Positions 6,346 through 8,749 of a stretch of 8,749 bases of DNA are shown one piece after another. The notes under the pieces are model-generated. The model saw only the letters and a program-made list of their open reading frames with translations, was not told the DNA's origin and searched no databases. Where the stretch lies: the NCBI GenBank assembly GCA_024239055.1, contig JANBVJ010000012.1, positions 1 through 8,749 on the forward strand, written 5' to 3'. The stretch comes from Patescibacteria group bacterium (GTDB taxonomy: Bacteria > Patescibacteria > Paceibacteria > Paceibacterales > UBA10102). Each line of letters starts with the position of its first letter. The stretch's first letter is position 1. The translations under genes and the position numbers were made by a program.

Positions 6346-8686
6346 AGCTTCAGCTAAAATAAAGAAAGTAGAAAAGTCAGTAACGTCTTTGGGGCGCAAG
6401 GCATCAACATCGATGAAGCCAGCTGTAAAGTCTACTCAAGATGTTCAAGTAGCATTGAATAGAATGGGTAACAAATTCCGATTCATGACTATTGCTTTTG
6501 GCGCATTAGCAATAGGTGCTATCAGTCTAGTAAAAGGTTTCATTGACTCTGCTAGAGAAATGGAAGCAGCAACTCTAAGAGTTGGTGTGTTTGCAGTGTC
6601 AACAGGACAAAGCATGGATAAGGCACAAGCTTCTGCACTTAACTTGGCTAAAACTGGTCTTGTTTCTGTTACTGAAGCATCTAACTCTTTGTCTAACTTG
6701 CTTGCTACGGGATTAAATATAGATACAGCTGAAGTATTACTAAGAAAGATGCTTGATACTGCAGTACTATCAAAAGAAAGTTTAACAGATACATTCGGTC
6801 GTGCTCTTGAAAAATCCACTCTTGGTATTCGTATTCTACAGGAAAGACAGGTTGACGCGATTGGTATTAACTTCAGAGCAGACCAAGTATGGAGAGCATA
6901 CGGTAAGACTCTTGGTAAAACTACTGCGGAGATGTCGACGCAAGAAAAACAGATGGCTATTGTTAATTTCTTGTTGAAAGAAACAGAGAGGTTCGCAGGT
7001 GGAGCAGAATTAGCTATGCAGACTTTTGGTGGTACTATGTCCAGACTAAACACTACTGTAGAGATAATGAAAGCTAAAATAGGTGCTACACTAATACCAC
7101 TTGTTGGTTCGTTGACAGACGTCTTGTCTGGTGCATCTACTAAACTTACTGAGATGGCTGAATCAAATGCTGTATTAGTAAGTATCATGGTTTCTGGTGT
7201 AACTGTTATGGTTACATTGGTTGCTGCGCTAGCAGCGTTAGGTGCTATAGTACCTCTAGTGACTTCTGGTTTTACAGGTCTCAAAGGCGGTCTTGGTCTA
7301 TTGGGAAAAGCAGCACTACTGACTTCAATTAAATTCATAGCCTTAGCTGCAATCATAGGTGGTATAATATTCTTAGTTCTTAAACTAACAGGAAGATGGG
7401 ATAAGTGGTCTAATAGCATGAAGAACTTAGCTCAGAGAATTAAAGATACTATTAATCCATTTAAACAACAAGGTGATGCAGCATCTGATGCATCTGAAAA
7501 AATAAAGAAACAAATCGAGAAACTAGAAAAACAGATGTTCCTCACGACTAGAACATTTAAAGAGAATATAGCAGAATGGGCTAAGAAAAACAAAGAGGCA
7601 GTCGAAGACATAACAAAAGATATTACTGGTTTACAGAGAGACTACAAAGATGCAGTCAACAGAATTAACGAAGATTTCAACCGTTCGTTCGAAGATGCTT
7701 CTATTTCACATGCTAGAAAAACAGAAGACATCAAAAGACAACTTGACGAAGAAGTTTCAAAAGGTATTTGGGCTGACCAGCAAAAAATTAGAAGTTTGAA
7801 GCTTCGTTTAAAGAGAGAGAACGAAGACTTTTCTAGACAAGGCAAGAAACTAAATACAGACAAAGATAAAGATCTCAAAGAAGAAACAAGTCGATTCGAT
7901 GAAAGATTAACTAAATTAAAATCAGAACTAGATGAAGAATTAGCATTGCAGAAAAAACATCAAGAAGAAATTGCTAAAGTAGTCGATGTTAGAATATTAG
8001 ATGAGGTCGAAAAAATGAGAAGAGCATTCGACGAAAGAATCGTAGATCTGAAAGAGCAATTAGCAGAAACAAAAAAATCTACAGAAGGGCAGACAAAATC
8101 AGCAACTGATATGGTTAATACAATGTTAATGGGCAACGATGCATTGAAAACATCAAATGAAAGAGTTGCTGACTCTGTTAAAAACACAACAGGAGAATAT
8201 CAGAATTTGCGAAGACTGATTCAAGAAGTGCCAAGAGAAGCTACATCTTTTGGACAAAAAGCAGGACGTGCTATAAGCGATATTGTTAAATTTGAAATAG
8301 CATCTGTCACTGACATGATCACACATTATAGAAATGAGTTCAGATCATTGAAAAGAGATATAACTGATCCAAATTTTAACAATTGGATCACAAAATTAGC
8401 AGAAGCGACACGATTCGATGATCTTTTCAGAAGAACTAGTCAAAATGTTACTGGCTTCGCTAGAGGTTTATTTGGTTTCGAAGATGGTGGTGTTGTGCCG
8501 GGTAATCCTAGCCAAGCAGTACCAATTATTGCGCATGGAGGTGAAACTATCATACCAGCAAATCAGTCACCTGTCACAGTTAATATTAATAATCCTACTG
8601 TTAGAGACGAATCAGATATTAGAAGAATAGCAGATTCTGTCGAAGAAGTATTATCTCGTCGACAATTTTTAAGACACTTTAAATAA
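6305..8686 (+). CDS. Tail tape measure protein
   Basis: 793 residues. The N-terminus is Lys-rich and helical. A hydrophobic segment follows at about 60-76 (MTIAFGALAIGAISLV), then the conserved tape measure core at about 80-270 (AYGKTLGKTTAEMSTQEKQ, AGGAELAMQTFGGTMSRL, KAKIGATLIPLVGSL). Two more hydrophobic segments lie at about 288-319 and 336-363. A long charged coiled coil covers about 395-610. The C-terminus has the family hallmark near 725-748 (EDGGVVPGNPSQ, then IIAHGGETIIPANQ). No lysozyme or peptidase motif is seen. The protein sets tail length and is ejected at infection; at the usual 0.15 nm per residue it predicts a tail near 120 nm. The start at 6305 lies inside the chaperone extension, has no ribosome binding site, and begins with the same 14 bases as the next gene. 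Confidence 0.9.
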   Translation: MAKTILIELKAEDKASAKIKKVEKSVTSLGRKASTSMKPAVKSTQDVQVALNRMGNKFRFMTIAFGALAIGAISLVKGFIDSAREMEAATLRVGVFAVSTGQSMDKAQASALNLAKTGLVSVTEASNSLSNLLATGLNIDTAEVLLRKMLDTAVLSKESLTDTFGRALEKSTLGIRILQERQVDAIGINFRADQVWRAYGKTLGKTTAEMSTQEKQMAIVNFLLKETERFAGGAELAMQTFGGTMSRLNTTVEIMKAKIGATLIPLVGSLTDVLSGASTKLTEMAESNAVLVSIMVSGVTVMVTLVAALAALGAIVPLVTSGFTGLKGGLGLLGKAALLTSIKFIALAAIIGGIIFLVLKLTGRWDKWSNSMKNLAQRIKDTINPFKQQGDAASDASEKIKKQIEKLEKQMFLTTRTFKENIAEWAKKNKEAVEDITKDITGLQRDYKDAVNRINEDFNRSFEDASISHARKTEDIKRQLDEEVSKGIWADQQKIRSLKLRLKRENEDFSRQGKKLNTDKDKDLKEETSRFDERLTKLKSELDEELALQKKHQEEIAKVVDVRILDEVEKMRRAFDERIVDLKEQLAETKKSTEGQTKSATDMVNTMLMGNDALKTSNERVADSVKNTTGEYQNLRRLIQEVPREATSFGQKAGRAISDIVKFEIASVTDMITHYRNEFRSLKRDITDPNFNNWITKLAEATRFDDLFRRTSQNVTGFARGLFGFEDGGVVPGNPSQAVPIIAHGGETIIPANQSPVTVNINNPTVRDESDIRRIADSVEEVLSRRQFLRHFK

Positions 8687-8687
8687 A

Positions 8688-8749
8688 ATGGCAAAAACAA
8701 TAACATTCAACACATTCGATTTGCAAGATAGTAATTTCAGAACAAAGGA
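8688..8749 (+). CDS. Probable distal tail protein, 3'-partial
   Basis: Only about 20 residues are visible (MAKTITFNTFDLQDSNFRTK); the gene runs off the window. It starts one base after the tape measure stop. A start of the form 'I-T-F-N-x-x-x-L-x-D-x-x-F' directly after a tape measure gene is typical of distal tail (Dit) proteins, which form the ring between tube and tip. The assignment is an inference from position and this short N-terminus. Confidence 0.5.
   Translation, partial: MAKTITFNTFDLQDSNFRTK

Noticed and set aside
6445..7419. 324-codon open frame on the minus strand inside the tape measure gene
   Set aside because: It lies wholly antisense to a well-supported tape measure gene, its sequence is Ser/Ala/Val-rich low-information, and no neighbours run on that strand.
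8418..8630. 70-codon plus-strand open frame near the tape measure 3' end
   Set aside because: It overlaps the conserved C-terminal GG-x-VPG / HGGE-x-IIP region of the tape measure protein in another frame and shows no domain.

Overview
This window is one densely packed, co-oriented stretch of a tailed-virus (phage or archaeal virus) structural module. Its morphology is probably siphovirus-like: there is a tail tube gene, a tail assembly chaperone pair joined by a -1 frameshift and a tape measure gene, but no tail sheath gene. No integrase, host gene, tRNA or plasmid function is visible, so the sequence does not show whether it is a free virus or a provirus. The DNA is AT-rich, arginine is mostly AGA, and ATA isoleucine is common. 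Almost no start codon has a clear Shine-Dalgarno sequence; the starts have A-rich initial codons instead. That fits hosts that make little use of Shine-Dalgarno sites (for example Bacteroidota or Nitrososphaerota archaea), but the host cannot be named from this window.

Layout, all on the plus strand: (1) 3-2279, the 3' part of a long fibre or adhesin gene that enters from upstream. It has two copies of a lectin-like phage tail domain, then roughly 25-28 degenerate repeats of about 20 residues with a [DE]-S-[LIV]-x-[ILV]-x-E core. (2) 2287-3288, a composite neck or head-tail connector protein. (3) 3295-3804, a virion morphogenesis (Mu gpG / HK97 gp10-type) protein. (4) 3804-4274, a tail terminator/completion candidate. 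(5) 4279-4461, a Com-like zinc-finger protein. (6) 4442-4684, a small Lys/Glu-rich unknown. (7) 4708-5706, the major tail tube protein. (8) 5774-6103 plus the -1 frame to 6345, the G and G-T type tail assembly chaperones. (9) 6305-8686, the tape measure protein. (10) 8688 to the window end, the start of a probable distal tail protein.

The genes follow the order of virion assembly: connector and terminator proteins close the head and tail ends, the tube protein polymerises around the tape measure protein, the chaperones hold the tape measure protein soluble, and the distal tail protein starts the tip. Gaps are mostly 0-23 bases or small overlaps, so one long transcript is likely. The one sizeable gap (67 bases, between the tube and chaperone genes) can form several RNA stems, two of which exclude each other.

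The best-supported special feature is the frameshift site at 6076-6082. The most unusual items are the repeat fibre placed upstream of the connector gene, the Com-like zinc finger inside the tail operon, and the switch-like RNA structure before the chaperone gene. I see no defence system or other entirely new system here.
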